Positions 21,001 to 30,609 of a stretch of 64,000 bases of DNA are shown here, piece by piece. The notes beneath the pieces were generated by a model, which worked only from the letters and a program-made list of their open reading frames with translations, did no database searches and was not told the DNA's origin. The stretch lies in NCBI GenBank assembly GCA_039707465.1, contig CM077643.1:243310167-243374166 (forward strand), given 5' to 3'. The stretch is from Rhabdophis nuchalis (Eukaryota; Chordata; Lepidosauria; Squamata; Natricidae). Made by a program: the position numbers and the translations under genes. Within the stretch, counting starts at the first letter, position 1; each line of letters opens with the position of its first letter.

Positions 21001-23646
21001 TCATTTAATGCATATTGGTGAAATATAACATGGTATTTTTTTCCTAATATTGGGCCTTCTGTTGTGATAGAATAGAATGGCTATTCTTTACAATGTGTTA
21101 AACTCCTTTAAATTGTGAGGCAATCTTTTTGGTTGCAGATGAGGGCAAAATGTTTGATCTTTTTTTGTTTTGTTTTCAAAAGCAGTTTAGTAGTTTTTAA
21201 AGTAAAAATCGAGTTAAAAGCCTCAAAGTGTCTGATTTCACTCATTTTTATATTCTTTATATCCTGAGTGAGGTGTATGAATTAGCATTATAAAAGGACT
21301 TTACATATCCCTGAACTGTGGGTTCTCTACTCCTGCTTTTGTTTTAATCCTGATACCGTATTATACTGTAAACTCAGTGCAGGAAATAATGCTTGATTGA
21401 CAACTTTTTACCCACAGATTTAAAGTTCTATGGCTACGTGGAGAAAACGGTACTGCTCCTACACAATTCAGGATTCCACACAGTGTAACTGTGGATTCGG
21501 TTGGGCGGGTAAGGGAGCAGTGATAATTTTGACATAATAGCATATAACGGGCCGCATCAGAGTTGTGTTTGACCTGGCGGTGGGGCAGAGTGGGCATGGC
21601 CAGATTGATGTCATTTGCGTTGGGGGTGCCTGTGGCGGCCTAAGTGCTCTGCCAGTGAAAATGGGCTCCTGAGCTCCATCTTTGCTGGCAGAAGGCTGCA
21701 GAAGGCCGTTGCAGCAGGAAACGGAGTCTGGGAGGGCCATGTGTGGCCCTCCCGAGCTCGGTTTTCACTGGCAGAGGTACCACAGGCCAGTCCTTTGCTG
21801 TTTCTAGGGCGGCCCCATGGGCCAGATCTAAGCATCCTGCAGGCCTTGAGTTTGACACCCCTGGCATATAATATTAGAATACTACTGACCACATTAGTGA
21901 GGATACTGTTGGCCAAGCTAACAACCATATAACCTTTATTGTCTCAGCACTTTGTATGTGCACAAGATAACACACATACAGACGGAAGAGTTTCACTCGT
22001 GCAGTTTGCCAACTTGACTTTTTTTAATCCCCAGACCTCCCCCCACTTCTAGTGCCCTTAAAAATAAGTTAAATGCCTTGATGGCTATGCAAACCATTTG
22101 GTTGATGAAAAAGTTATACATATTGCTTGAATATCAAGTTTTGGTTCCTCCCTGACATAGGGTAATGAGATGCTGCTTATTAATTTAGATAACAATCCGT
22201 TTAAGTTAGAAAATGTTTGGGTATTTCTTTCTCAGTGCTCAAAACAGTGTCTTTCTTTGTACCAGGTCTGGGTTGCGGATAGAGCCAACTGGAGAATCCA
22301 AGTTTTCGAAAAAAGTACTGGGGAATGGTTAGGATCTTGGGATAACTGCTTCACAGAAGATGGCCCTTATTCTGTAAGGTATAGTATCTGTGTGTATGCA
22401 TGCCAGTGTGTGTCCATTGGATGGAAGACAGAAACCTTTCAACTAACTGTAGTTGAACAAGAATCCCTTTGTGTATAGGATTTCTGATGAAGGTTTCAAT
22501 TCCTAGGATAGAGCCAAGTAAGGTAGCACTCTGACCGTACCAGTGGGTTCACCAACAATTTAAATCCCCCTAATTTTGAAATGCAACCACCTTAGTTATA
22601 CATTTTTCATAACTAGTATATTTTGAAAGTGATCTGCCAGCAACTGGTGACTCTGACCTTAAATTGAAAGCTCAATTTCACTTTCCTGGAAGATACCATG
22701 AAACTGCCTGATATTCGGGTGGGATCCAAGTATTCAATGAGTGGGCTTGGAAACAATGTAGAATGGGAGACGATATTTGTCTTTGTTTCATTTACACTCC
22801 TCCCCTCCCAATATGTTTGAGGGAAAGGGAATGTTGAATTCTAGGAAGGATAAAATTGTTTTCTTAAGTGAGAAACACCACACCCTGTTTTGGATCATGG
22901 ACAATTTGAATAATTTCCATTCTATTTAAATTTATACTTGCAGCGAAGAGGATTAAAGTAGGATTTTATGCATTCTTTTATTGACATACCGTTTCATGTG
23001 GAATAATTTCACGCTATTTTGGAACTGTATGAAAGAATGGCATCCCTGAATCAAGTCTGTGGATCATGCTTGCTTACTATTTGGTTTTTTTTAAAATACC
23101 CATATTTCATATATTCAGATAATATCTCTGAATACTAAATTTTTGTCCAAAGAACTACAGTATGGTTTTTTTTCTTATTGTCAACTGTCACGTTTCTCAA
23201 TTTATACCCAACGTCTCTGTTGAAAATTGGTTCAATAATACAGAATCCCACCAATAGAATTTTCAGAAGGCTCTTAGGACAGCATTTCAGGCACTGTGGG
23301 TATCTATAGAGACAGTACTGTTGCCTCAGATGCAACAGAAACACATATTGCTCACAGAATGGGGTCTTGATGTTTCCTTTTCTTTTAAGTTTCCTTTTTC
23401 CCCTCTTCCATTTACAGGTTTACTCCTGATCAGCAGTATATAATTGTGGCCCACCTAAATATTAATAAGATTTCTATTTTGGCAGCCCCACCAGTAGGGT
23501 TAATTGGGGATTGCATTGTAGTGGACACAATCCAGCTTGCAAGAGAAGTCAAGCCTCATCTTCTGGATGTCAGCTTAAGTACTGGAGCCATATATGTGGC
23601 AGAAATTGGAGCTGAACAAGTACAGAAATATGTACCTTTGGACTAA
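5931..23646 (+). CDS. NHLRC3: NHLRC3, NHL repeat-containing protein 3 (7 coding exons, introns included)
   Basis: Coding exons, with splice sites read from the sequence: 5931-6035, 11036-11188, 15659-15812, 19488-19688, 21418 or 21426-21508, 22266-22378, 23418-23646. All introns are GT-AG. Using the second acceptor for exon 5, the exons sum to 1038 nt, or 345 residues plus TAA, against 347 in human NHLRC3 as I recall it. The protein has an N-terminal hydrophobic signal segment, then NHL-repeat blades such as [34 protein letters not shown] and [18 protein letters not shown] repeats form a beta-propeller. The protein is expected to enter the secretory pathway, and its biochemical role is poorly known. 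Identity is secure. The one doubt is the exon 5 junction, where the obvious acceptor gives a +1 frame error. Confidence 0.95.
7529..7598 (+). repeat. (GAA)n microsatellite
   Basis: About 23 uninterrupted GAA/AAG units. The minus-strand reading gives an artefactual poly-leucine open frame. The tract lies immediately upstream of the R4/Dong-like LINE fragment. Confidence 0.97.
7595..8042 (+). mobile_element. R4/Dong-type LINE fragment, restriction-like endonuclease domain
   Basis: Translation from about 7600 gives a degenerate C-terminal domain. It shows [20 protein letters not shown], then after a frameshift in the A-run near 7745 it continues [16 protein letters not shown] and [16 protein letters not shown] up to about 7965. 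The PD...(about 12 residues)...D arrangement followed by K..Y is the restriction-like endonuclease signature of R2/R4-group non-LTR retrotransposons. No reverse transcriptase is left. The fragment is followed at once by an (AAT)n array; Dong and R4 relatives are known to insert at TAA repeats, which supports the clade call. Confidence 0.65.
8046..8072 (+). repeat. (AAT)n microsatellite
   Basis: Nine AAT units just after the R4/Dong-like fragment. It may be the retrotransposon's target or tail repeat. It is followed by a conserved-looking CTTTATTGTCATTGTAC segment seen at many LINE 3' ends in squamates. Confidence 0.9.
8604..8829 (-). mobile_element. Sauria-type SINE
   Basis: On the minus strand the element begins with the tRNA-like head (AGAGCCATGGTTGCGCAGTG). 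It runs through the typical body (GGTAAAATGAGGACCCAGATT) and ends with CGGTATATAAGCGC. This layout is the lepidosaur-specific Sauria SINE, whose 3' end is mobilised by BovB-type LINEs. It is diverged and non-coding. Confidence 0.85.
8985..9188 (-). mobile_element. tRNA-derived SINE (squamate type), 3' part
   Basis: The minus strand contains AGCTGAGTGACCTTGAGCTA and a GGAGGCAGTGCCAAACCACT block followed by CTTGCC-type sequence. These are typical of the abundant squamate SINE that also occurs on the plus strand at 14217. The head is diverged. Confidence 0.65.
9838..10092 (+). mobile_element. tRNA-derived SINE, 5'-truncated
   Basis: The sequence matches the minus-strand copy at 39671-40016. Shared blocks are GAGCTTGTC, GGAACCACCTTTGGTGGGAAG, CATGACCACGGAG and TCTTCGGACAGCGCTGGCTC, and the tail is TTTACCTTTA. 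The tRNA-like 5' head is mostly missing. Confidence 0.75.
10336..10631. mobile_element. Non-autonomous DNA element, AGTAGTCCTC inverted termini (copy 1)
   Basis: The ends are inverted: AGTAGTCCTCAATTTACAAC at the left and the complement of AGGTAATGCTCAACTTATGA at the right. The interior alternates 'TTAGYRACC' and 'GTGACTTGTGACC' motifs. At least four further copies are in this window (18611, 25311, 33133, 45124). There is no coding capacity. I do not recognise the superfamily. Confidence 0.75.
11036..11188 (+). CDS. NHLRC3: NHLRC3 exon 2
   Basis: 51 codons, phase 0 at both ends: acceptor TTTGCAAG|GTG, donor GACAG|GTAAGA. It encodes [20 protein letters not shown] and [13 protein letters not shown], the first NHL blade. 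The match to vertebrate NHLRC3 is strong over the whole exon. Confidence 0.95.
13439..13814. mobile_element. Tc1/mariner-type MITE (copy 1)
   Basis: TA dinucleotides flank the element at 13437-13438 and 13815-13816. Terminal inverted repeats are TATTTTTCCGACTATAAGAC at the left and the complement of GTCTTATACTGCAAAAAATA at the right. The interior contains palindromic GC-rich blocks around CTGCAGGCTTCAGCAGG. It is about 376 bp, with no transposase. A relative is nested at 25568-25958. Confidence 0.8.
14114..14150. repeat. Perfect 16-bp inverted repeat
   Basis: TAATGTATTTTAGCTT at 14114-14129 is followed by a 5-base loop and its exact complement at 14135-14150. It is a stand-alone hairpin outside any element I can name; function unknown. 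Confidence 0.9.
14217..14425 (+). mobile_element. tRNA-derived SINE (squamate type)
   Basis: It has a tRNA-like head GAGCCAAGTTGGTGTAGCGG with an A-box-like TGGTGTAGCGGTT, and a degenerate B box near 14269-14280. The body continues CCTTGGCCCAATCA, AGGCAGTGACCAACCACTTT and CTTGCCAAGAAAACTACAGG. This is the common snake/lizard SINE layout; not a functional tRNA gene. Confidence 0.8.
15195..15343. mobile_element. Foldback hAT MITE (133 bp) with 8-bp target duplication
   Basis: The element occupies 15203-15335 and is an almost perfect palindrome beginning CAGGGGTCTCCAACCTTTGC and ending with its complement. The arms meet at CCAGCCAGC-AAA-GCTGGCTGG. ATCTATTG is duplicated exactly at 15195-15202 and 15336-15343, the 8-bp duplication expected of hAT transposition. 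No coding capacity; a shorter relative lies at 18441. Confidence 0.95.
15659..15812 (+). CDS. NHLRC3: NHLRC3 exon 3
   Basis: Acceptor CACCTTGAG|AGAGGT, donor AAATG|GTGCGT. The exon starts in phase 0 and ends in phase 1. It encodes [20 protein letters not shown] through [10 protein letters not shown], matching the second NHL blade of NHLRC3. Confidence 0.95.
15948..16600. mobile_element. hAT-like MITE, 653 bp, GC-rich interior
   Basis: It starts CAGTGATGGCGAATCTATGG and ends with the complement of CAGTGATGGCTAACC, giving short inverted termini. The flanks ATATAGGT and ATAATAGGT look like a degraded 8-bp duplication. The interior is GC- and CpG-rich, which creates several long overlapping but meaningless open frames. 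No transposase. Confidence 0.8.
16937..17133 (+). mobile_element. hAT MITE, 197 bp, left member of a pair
   Basis: It begins CAGAGGTCTCATTCTCG and ends TTGAGTTTGAGACCCCTG, with hAT-like inverted ends. It is about 95% identical to the 197-bp copy at 17465-17661 in the same orientation. The left flank is GTGCAGAG (16929-16936) and the right flank GTCTAGAT (17134-17141): its two flanks do not match each other but match those of the partner copy, reversed. Confidence 0.9.
17265..17395 (+). mobile_element. tRNA-derived SINE between the hAT pair
   Basis: GAGAACCTGGTGGCCTAATG forms a tRNA-like head, with a B-box GGTTCAAACCC about 50 bases downstream, then a SINE-like body. It is not a functional tRNA gene because no acceptor stem closes. 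Confidence 0.6.
17465..17661 (+). mobile_element. hAT MITE, 197 bp, right member of a pair
   Basis: Same ends and length as the copy at 16937-17133, with about ten substitutions between them. The left flank is GTCTAGAT (17457-17464) and the right flank GTGTAGAG (17662-17669). The outer flanks of the pair thus match 7 of 8 and the inner flanks match 8 of 8. Confidence 0.9.
17672..17742 (+). mobile_element. CR1 LINE 3' terminal fragment
   Basis: The segment CAGGGGGTTGGACTAGATGA followed by AGGTCCCTTCCAACTCTATT is the extreme 3' end of snake CR1 elements, as at 3780-3830. It is a very short 5'-truncated copy. Confidence 0.75.
18433..18553. mobile_element. Short foldback hAT MITE (105 bp)
   Basis: The element at 18441-18545 begins CAGGGGTCTCCAACCTTTGC and ends with its complement. 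It is a near-perfect hairpin and a shortened relative of the element at 15203. Flanks AGATAAAG and GGATAAAG are an 8-bp target duplication with one mismatch. Confidence 0.92.
18611..19361. mobile_element. AGTAGTCCTC inverted-repeat DNA element (copy 2), interrupted
   Basis: The left end is ACAGGTAGTCCTCAACTTAC and the right end the complement-type sequence AAGTCAAGGACTACC. A hAT MITE at 18765-19114 interrupts it. Removing the insert and one copy of its 8-bp duplication leaves an element similar to the one at 10336. Confidence 0.85.
18757..19122. mobile_element. Nested hAT MITE (350 bp) with perfect 8-bp duplication
   Basis: The element spans 18765-19114 and starts CAGTGCTTCTCAAATAGTGG. It ends with AATTGAGAAGCACTG, so the termini CAGTGCTTCTCAA are perfectly inverted. 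TGTTAAGT is duplicated at 18757-18764 and 19115-19122. It contains G-rich subterminal blocks and no open frame. Confidence 0.95.
19488..19688 (+). CDS. NHLRC3: NHLRC3 exon 4
   Basis: Acceptor GATGCAG|GGAAAT, donor AAAAG|GTAAGC, phase 1 at both ends. It encodes [18 protein letters not shown] and [20 protein letters not shown], the best-conserved NHL blade of the family, ending LLKLTK plus one base. Confidence 0.97.
19778..19953. mobile_element. hAT (Charlie-like) remnant
   Basis: It ends GGGGTTGGTGACCCCTG, a typical hAT/Charlie terminus. The opposite end (CAGCTGCCCCCAATCTTTTG) is a diverged form of CAGGGGTCCCCAACC. The interior includes CACCAGGGACCGGCACCATG, typical of this group. The flanking duplication is weak (5 of 8). 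Confidence 0.7.
20284..20646. mobile_element. hAT-like element rich in GATTTAAATC palindromes (copy 1)
   Basis: It starts CAGTGTGGATAAAAATCGAT and ends in repeated GATTTAAATC blocks followed by CCCCCCTG. The interior matches the diverged, opposite-orientation copy at 34407-35010. Flanks GTTTTTGG and GGTTTTAG agree at 6 of 8 positions. Non-coding. Confidence 0.7.
21418..21508 (+). CDS. NHLRC3: NHLRC3 exon 5 (frame problem at the acceptor)
   Basis: The canonical acceptor TTTACCCACAG ends at 21417 and donor GGGCGG|GTAAGG has GT at 21509-21510. Exon 4 ends in phase 1, but the conserved frame here ([20 protein letters not shown] then VTVDSVGR) needs phase 2 at 21418. From the canonical acceptor the frame is one base out, and stops follow. 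A second AG at 21424-21425 restores the frame and drops three residues that family members have. The codon block at 21418-21425 looks one T short in a T-run. It could be real or an assembly indel. Confidence 0.85.
21509..22265 (+). other. NHLRC3: NHLRC3 intron 5
   Basis: A 757-bp intron. A hAT element starts 40 bases after the splice donor (21548-21863). The remainder up to the pyrimidine-rich acceptor tract holds nothing identifiable. Confidence 0.85.
21540..21871. mobile_element. hAT MITE with one terminus lost, duplication kept
   Basis: GCATATAA is duplicated exactly at 21540-21547 and 21864-21871. The right end is TTGAGTTTGACACCCCTG, a hAT terminus. The left end lacks the matching CAGGGGTGTCAAACTC and begins directly in GGGCCGCATCAG, so the left terminal repeat was deleted after insertion. 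The interior is GC-rich and non-coding. Confidence 0.88.
22266..22378 (+). CDS. NHLRC3: NHLRC3 exon 6
   Basis: Acceptor TTTGTACCAG|GTCTGG, donor GTAAG|GTATAG; starts in phase 0, ends in phase 2. It encodes [20 protein letters not shown] and [17 protein letters not shown], a full NHL blade. Confidence 0.97.
22379..23417 (+). other. NHLRC3: NHLRC3 intron 6
   Basis: A 1.0-kb intron with no transposon, RNA gene or other structure that I recognise. It ends in a pyrimidine-rich tract before the exon 7 acceptor. Confidence 0.8.
23418..23646 (+). CDS. NHLRC3: NHLRC3 exon 7 (terminal coding exon)
   Basis: Acceptor CCATTTACAG|GTTTAC. The first base completes an Arg codon, then [15 protein letters not shown] and the last blade [20 protein letters not shown], with TAA at 23644-23646. 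The human protein extends a few residues further at the C-terminus. Confidence 0.97.
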
Positions 23647-24093
23647 CTATCTTTCATGCCATACAAGCAAGCGTGGAATCTCTCGTCTGTCACAACTGGA
23701 TGTGGTGGGATGCAGTTCTTAGACTCCTCTCTGTCTCACAGCTGATTGCTGTGCTGGTTGGGGCGGGGGGGGGGGTCTTTAGAAGTTGCTGGCTGCGGGA
23801 TTTTGATCTACTTGATGACCTGCTCTCCCCAGTTGTGCAATACTTGAAATAATTAATGATGCATTGTATGCATTTATCTCAGGGACTGGCTTGTCTTTCA
23901 GTATTTTAGCCAAGTTTTGAGGACCATGTTTTAATTGGTTTTTCATATTTCTCTTGCAATACAATTCCAATATTTTTTCTGTTCATTATTTTAACATAAT
24001 CAGAGTTATGTGCTTGCAATGGTTTTATCGCCAGCCTTAAATTTGTTTACAGTCAATGGGAGACAACAGCATATTTGATTAAATAAACAAACA

Positions 24094-24184
24094 GGGAGGG
24101 AGGGAGGGAGGGAGGGAGGGAGGGAGGAAGGAAGGAAGGAAGGAAGGAAGGAAGGAAGGAAGGAAGGAAGGAAGGAAGGAAGGG
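24094..24184 (+). repeat. (GGGA)n-(GGAA)n microsatellite
   Basis: A run of GGGA units switches to GGAA/GAAG units, all within the probable NHLRC3 3' UTR. The minus strand reads as repeated LPSF codons, an artefact. Confidence 0.97.
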
Positions 24185-24482
24185 CTATTGCAGTAATCTC
24201 AGGGAGCAACTCCTACTCCATGACAGATAAGATCTTTGAAAAACACATATTATACTTCAGCATTAGCAGAGCCTGGACTAGTGGCAACCCTCCACTGAAG
24301 GTTTTTCTAAGCACAGCTTAAAGCGTTCCTTCAATTGCTGATTTGTTTCCGTTATATTTTGGTATAGTACTCTGAAATGGATATTTTTAAAAATGTGATA
24401 TGTTGTGACTGTTCAGCCTACCAAACCAATTCCATACATTATAGTTGCCTTGTTTTATTATTGTGATGGTTCTCATCGTTTA

Positions 24483-24488
24483 AATAAA
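24483..24488 (+). terminator. Polyadenylation signal of NHLRC3
   Basis: Canonical AATAAA followed within 25 bases by a GT/T-rich element. It is the best candidate cleavage signal after the NHLRC3 stop codon. Confidence 0.65.
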
Positions 24489-25310
24489 CCTTTTCTGAAT
24501 AATGAATGTGTTTGTTTGTTTTTTAAGCAGACCAGAACTAACAGCAATTTATAATCTGCACAGAAAAGCACTCCTTGGGATATGGATATGTTATTAACAT
24601 GTTAAAGACAGCATTATATGTAAACCATTTGTGACTAACATAAAATAAATGTAAAGAAAACCAACTTAAGGACAGCGGGTAGAACCACCACCTTAGAATT
24701 GACAGTACATTCATCAAAATAGTGGATAGCCTCTGCCTTTTAGAATCAACCATCAACAATAAAGAAATAAGCAGTCAAGAAAAAAGGCTGCAGATTGGAG
24801 CTTTGTAGAGTGGCCACAAAGGACTTGGAAATGATATTCCAATGTTGAGGTGCATTATGTTGTGATGTGGTCCCTAGGAATCAAAAACCTGATGACATGT
24901 AATCCATCTATCAAATAACTAACTGCAAAGTTTCCCAACGATGCCGTAACGAACACATAATAAGAGCCAGTATGCGTGGAATGTCAACAAGGGGAGTTGA
25001 CACTAACATTGTTCCTCAGAACTTTGCAACTTCGTTACTCTGCTTCAAAAGTTCCTGCAAGTCATTAGGATATTAACAACTTTGACCTACGTTGCTTTGA
25101 ACCTGAAATCACAGGATTGTGAGATAAAAGAATCCTAGGAGGCAATGGCAAATCACTTCTGTATTATAACACACATACACACACTGGAAAAAAGTCCAGC
25201 ATGGAGCTTCTGTTGATTGGGAACTGACCTCTGCATGAGAAATATATGTTACCTTAGTTTTGGAACATTTCCATATTACTTTAATGAAAGTTGCTCTGGT
25301 CACTGGAATA

Positions 25311-26046
25311 ATTCCCCTTTCCTCGACTTACCAGTTTGTTTAGTGACCATTCAAAGTTTCGTCATCAGAAAAAGTGACATGACCGTTTTTCACATCCCCC
25401 TTATAACCATTGCAGCATCCCTATGATCACACCATCAAAATTCAGATGCTTGACGACTGACTCATATTTATGATGGTTGCCATGTCCTAGTCACGTTATC
25501 TTTTGCAACCTTCTGACAAGCAAAGTCAATGAGGAAGCCTGATTCCCTTAACTGTGTTACTAACTTACCTTATTTTGGGGAGCCTAAAACGCACCTCTCC
25601 CCCTAAAAGAGTGTGGAAATGTTGGAGCATCTTATACACCGAATAAAGCCATTTTTGGCCTCCCGAAGCCCTGCCCCCGCATCCCATTTTTGTGAAAAAT
25701 GCTCCATTTTTTACCAAAACGGGTGTTTTTGCCTTCCCCCACCCCCTAGAAGCACTCTGCAGGCTTCAGAAGGACTGGGGTAAGGGAAGAATGCCTGTTT
25801 TGGTGAAAAACGGGATAGTTTTTGCCTTACTCTAGTCCTGCTGAAGACTGCAGAGTGCTCCTGGGGGCCAGGGAAGACAGAAACTTTTTTTTTCTTATTT
25901 ACCTCTTCGAAACCTTGGTGTGTCTTATACATCGGTGCATCTTATAGTCCGAATAATGTACTAATGACTGCAGTGATTCACTTAATTGTGGCAAGAAAAG
26001 TCACAAAATGGACTCATTTATGGTTGTAAGTCTAGGACTATCTGTA
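25311..26046. mobile_element. AGTAGTCCTC inverted-repeat DNA element (copy 3), interrupted
   Basis: The left part (CCTCGACTTACCAG, then TTTAGTGACCATTC) and the right part (AGTGATTCACTTAATTGTGG ending AGGACTATCTGTA) match the family described at 10336. They are separated by a mariner-type MITE at 25568-25958. Confidence 0.8.
25568..25958. mobile_element. Tc1/mariner-type MITE (copy 2), nested
   Basis: TA flanks at 25566-25567 and 25959-25960. It is related to the element at 13439, in opposite orientation: shared CTTATA...GTGCATCTTATAG ends and GC-rich CTGCAGGCTTCAGAAGG blocks. It is inserted inside the element at 25311-26046. Confidence 0.8.
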
Positions 26047-27038
26047 TACTCTTTCCAAAATATTCACATATATTCTGATATATTCAGGTCCTACTATCTA
26101 AAAGAGCCATGGGTTCAGGGGCCCAAAAACATTCCATGTACAATTCCCCTTTTATGACCATTTTGGAACTTGATTCCACATATGGAGACAAGGGCTACTG
26201 CTGGTACCTCTTCTCTGCTGCCAGAGGAGCCAGGCAGCTTTGCATTAGGAGGCATAAGTGGTTGGTACACCTTTTAACCCTTCCCTTTTTGTAAAAGGAA
26301 GCAAGGGCACCAATTTCCCCCTTATTCTGTTGAGTTCTGTTCCAACACATGATATGGCATCATGTCTGCAAATATCTCGCTCCTATGAGCCATACGGGGA
26401 AAGATTAAACCATAGGCAGTCAGCATTTGCTTAGGTTTAGGACTAAGCCAAATGCTTGGTTATATGAGGAAAAATGTACAGTTGAAGACGACATTTATTT
26501 ATACAGATTCTAAAGTACTAACAAAATAGTACATTTTATATTGCGTTATAAAAATGAATATTAAAATAAACAATACAGCACAATACAACAATAATTACTA
26601 ACAGTATTAGTAATAAAACCTGGAAGATGCTTTTCATTGCCCTTGTATAAGTAGTAATATTCTACTGTGCCATACACATTAGTGTCACTGGACCGAGGTG
26701 TCCCTTTGTAGGAATACTCTTATCTAAAAGGCTACATATGCTGAGTAATAATATTGCATTTTTAATAACATAGAAAATGTTGAGATTAATAAAATTGATA
26801 TAGTTCTGAAAATGACAATAAAACTTGAGATCACATCTACGCTATATAAAATACTGGAGAAAAAAATGGCCCATAAGTCCATTAGAGTCATTTGTTTAAA
26901 ATGTGGCATAATACTGAAATTCAATTTTATCACACACACACACGCACACACAAAAAAAACAAGCTAAGTGCACAGAGTACTTATTGCAACTGCTCTATTC
27001 CACAGTATTGGTATGAGGGGGTGTCTTTCCCCCATAAT

Positions 27039-27122
27039 GCAATGGAGTGGGAGGGGCAAAGCATTTTGTCCCTGAATGCAATGCAATGGAGTGGGAGGGG
27101 CAAAGCATTTTGTCCCTGAATG
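27039..27122 (+). repeat. 44-bp tandem duplication
   Basis: A unit containing GCAATGGAGTGGGAGGGGCA and AAGCATTTTGTCCCTGAATG occurs twice in direct tandem with a 44-bp period and no visible differences. It suggests a recent slippage or unequal exchange. Confidence 0.93.
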
Positions 27123-28389
27123 TTCCAACTCTGATAATGGTTGTTTGCGGATCCGATCCCTTCTGAAGTATTTCGGTTGGAACATTCCGGTTGCAGCCTT
27201 TGTATCCCGTAGCAATGCTAAGCTACGCAGGGAATGTAATGGTTGCAAAGAAATAAAACTGGTGGCCTGACCTTTGTGACCTTGTGCATCATCGAAATAG
27301 GTGTGCTCTGTCTACGTAAAACAGATTTTGCATTGCAGCAAGCATTGTGCAACCCTTCCCTTCGCATGAGAGTTATGAGCAGAGGTAGTGACACTTCCCC
27401 TGCTGTCCTTCCCAGTAAATATATGAAGGAAAGAGAGGAGAAAAGGACATATTTATACCATACATTAATTCTCTCCAAGGGAAGGAGGCGAGGGAAAGCT
27501 TGGCATTGAGGGGAAATGTTCCCTTTTTCTTGTTTTAATTACCTGATAAAGGAGAGAGGTTTGTGTGTACCATGCATTTAAAAAAAGGCATAGTATGTGT
27601 ATGCTTGATCATGGATGAAAATGGAAGTTCAAGGGAAAATACATTGATGAAGATTAAGAAGGATATGGATTAAATAAGGAGCTGAAGGGATATAATACCT
27701 AAGAGGGAAGGAAGATAATAAGATTATAATTATCTGTTGAAAAGCATGTCAGAAATCATATATTCTTTAAATTTGTTGTCCCCCCCTTGTCTCTCTCTTG
27801 CATCGCTTTCTTTTTTAAAAATAAATTGGCCTTAAATCTATGAAACAAAATTCTTAATAAATATTTTAAATGTATAGGAAAAGGAGGTTCAAGGGAAAAT
27901 ACATTGAAACGATGTATGTGGCTTTGTTCATTTGGATGAAAAGTCTTTTGAATGTGTACAATAGTATGAAAATTAGGGCTGATCACACTTCACACTACAG
28001 GTGTGTGATATGAAAGCTTTTCTTGATGTGAAAATCTGCTTCTAGGAGGCATTTGGAAGTGAAAGAATATGTTCGTGTGGTCTTAAATTCATTCTACACC
28101 CACCAGCTTACTGTTTCCAACTGTCCATTAAAATCAGTTGGGTTTTTTTTCCATTTGAAAAAGCAGATGTATTTCATTACCCAAGCTTTTATAAAATAGG
28201 TAATTTGACCAAATTTGCATGTAATCTGTAAACGAAGCAATGAGCTGGTAATATGCATAGGTGAAGACAAAGAAATGTCTGGAGTGGATTTCTGTGCTTT
28301 TAGGCAGAGGTGACAAGATGTACATTGGCTTTAGAAATTTGCCTGAGTAACAGTAACTGCCACAGCAATTCACTGCTCAAACTGCTTTG

Positions 28390-28393
<4 letters not shown>

Positions 28394-28439
<46 letters not shown>
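28394..28439 (+). repeat. (CA)n microsatellite
   Basis: About 23 CA units, uninterrupted, between the two convergent genes. Confidence 0.97.
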
Positions 28440-28442
<3 letters not shown>

Positions 28443-29179
28443 GGCAGATTGGTCAAATACCTGAAGGCTGTACATTTTTTTTTAAAAAAAAACAAACAAA
28501 CCTGATCCACGAGGCTAACATTTGTTGTGTATGTTTGAGGGGAAAGTGTCTGTGCAAATGTAGGAAGCTGTGCTTTTAGTCCCACAACGAAGGCCCCTGC
28601 CTACTTCAGATTCAAATTCGAGAGAGAGAGAAAACACCATACTCTGCAAAAGGCCAATCCGCCCGCCCATAATGCCCTTAAAGGCAAACTGTATTAAGGC
28701 CTAAAAACAGGTCTCCCTATATAGATACGCAAGTGAGAGCCACACTTCTAAGAAAATTGGCACTTGCTCCACAGTACAAGCAGGTTACAAAGGGAAAGAA
28801 ACGCTCCCTTTCTTCTCTATTTGCTGAGAAACTTTTCTAAGGCCCAGCGTTCTTCAACTCTTTTCAACTGATGGTGTGCTAAAATCCTATCGCTTTTCCC
28901 CACCCTTCATGAGAGGGGATACTTCATATGGTTGGACGATGCCCATAACTGGCTAGGAAGAATAGAGTTAGAACCTAGGGAGATCCTCCTTAAGACCCAG
29001 AGAAACTCCTTCCTATTCACAGTATCACACATCAGTTCCAACTTCACTGACTCTTGTTTGCATTTATCTGGCTACAATAAAGAGTTAATATGCATCTTCT
29101 CAAGAAAACATACAAACTGTTCCCCACCCCACCCCTATCCCCAAAACTTGTTTTCTTTTTGTTCTGTTTTGCTCTGGCT

Positions 29180-30609
<1,430 letters not shown>

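Larger units (their letters stand above)
19689..21417 (+). other. NHLRC3: NHLRC3 intron 4
   Basis: A 1.7-kb intron with two hAT-like remnants (19778 and 20284). The 3' half, 20650-21417, holds nothing recognisable. Confidence 0.8.
23647..24505 (+). other. NHLRC3: NHLRC3 3' untranslated region (probable)
   Basis: It runs from the stop codon to shortly after an AATAAA signal at 24483-24488, which is followed by a GT-rich downstream tract (TGTGTTTGTTTGTTTT). It contains a G-run at 23762-23775 and the GGGA/GGAA array. An earlier AATAAA near 24082 is possible but lacks a downstream GT-rich tract. Confidence 0.65.
24506..29179. other. Space between convergent NHLRC3 and LHFPL6
   Basis: It contains the inverted-repeat element at 25311-26046 with its nested MITE, a 44-bp tandem duplication at 27039, and a CA array at 28394. 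The right-hand part must include the LHFPL6 3' UTR (minus strand), but I could not fix its polyadenylation site. No further gene was recognised. Confidence 0.7.

Noticed and set aside
24006..24209. Repetitive LPSF-type minus-strand open frame
   Set aside because: Produced by the GGGA/GGAA microsatellite in the NHLRC3 3' region.
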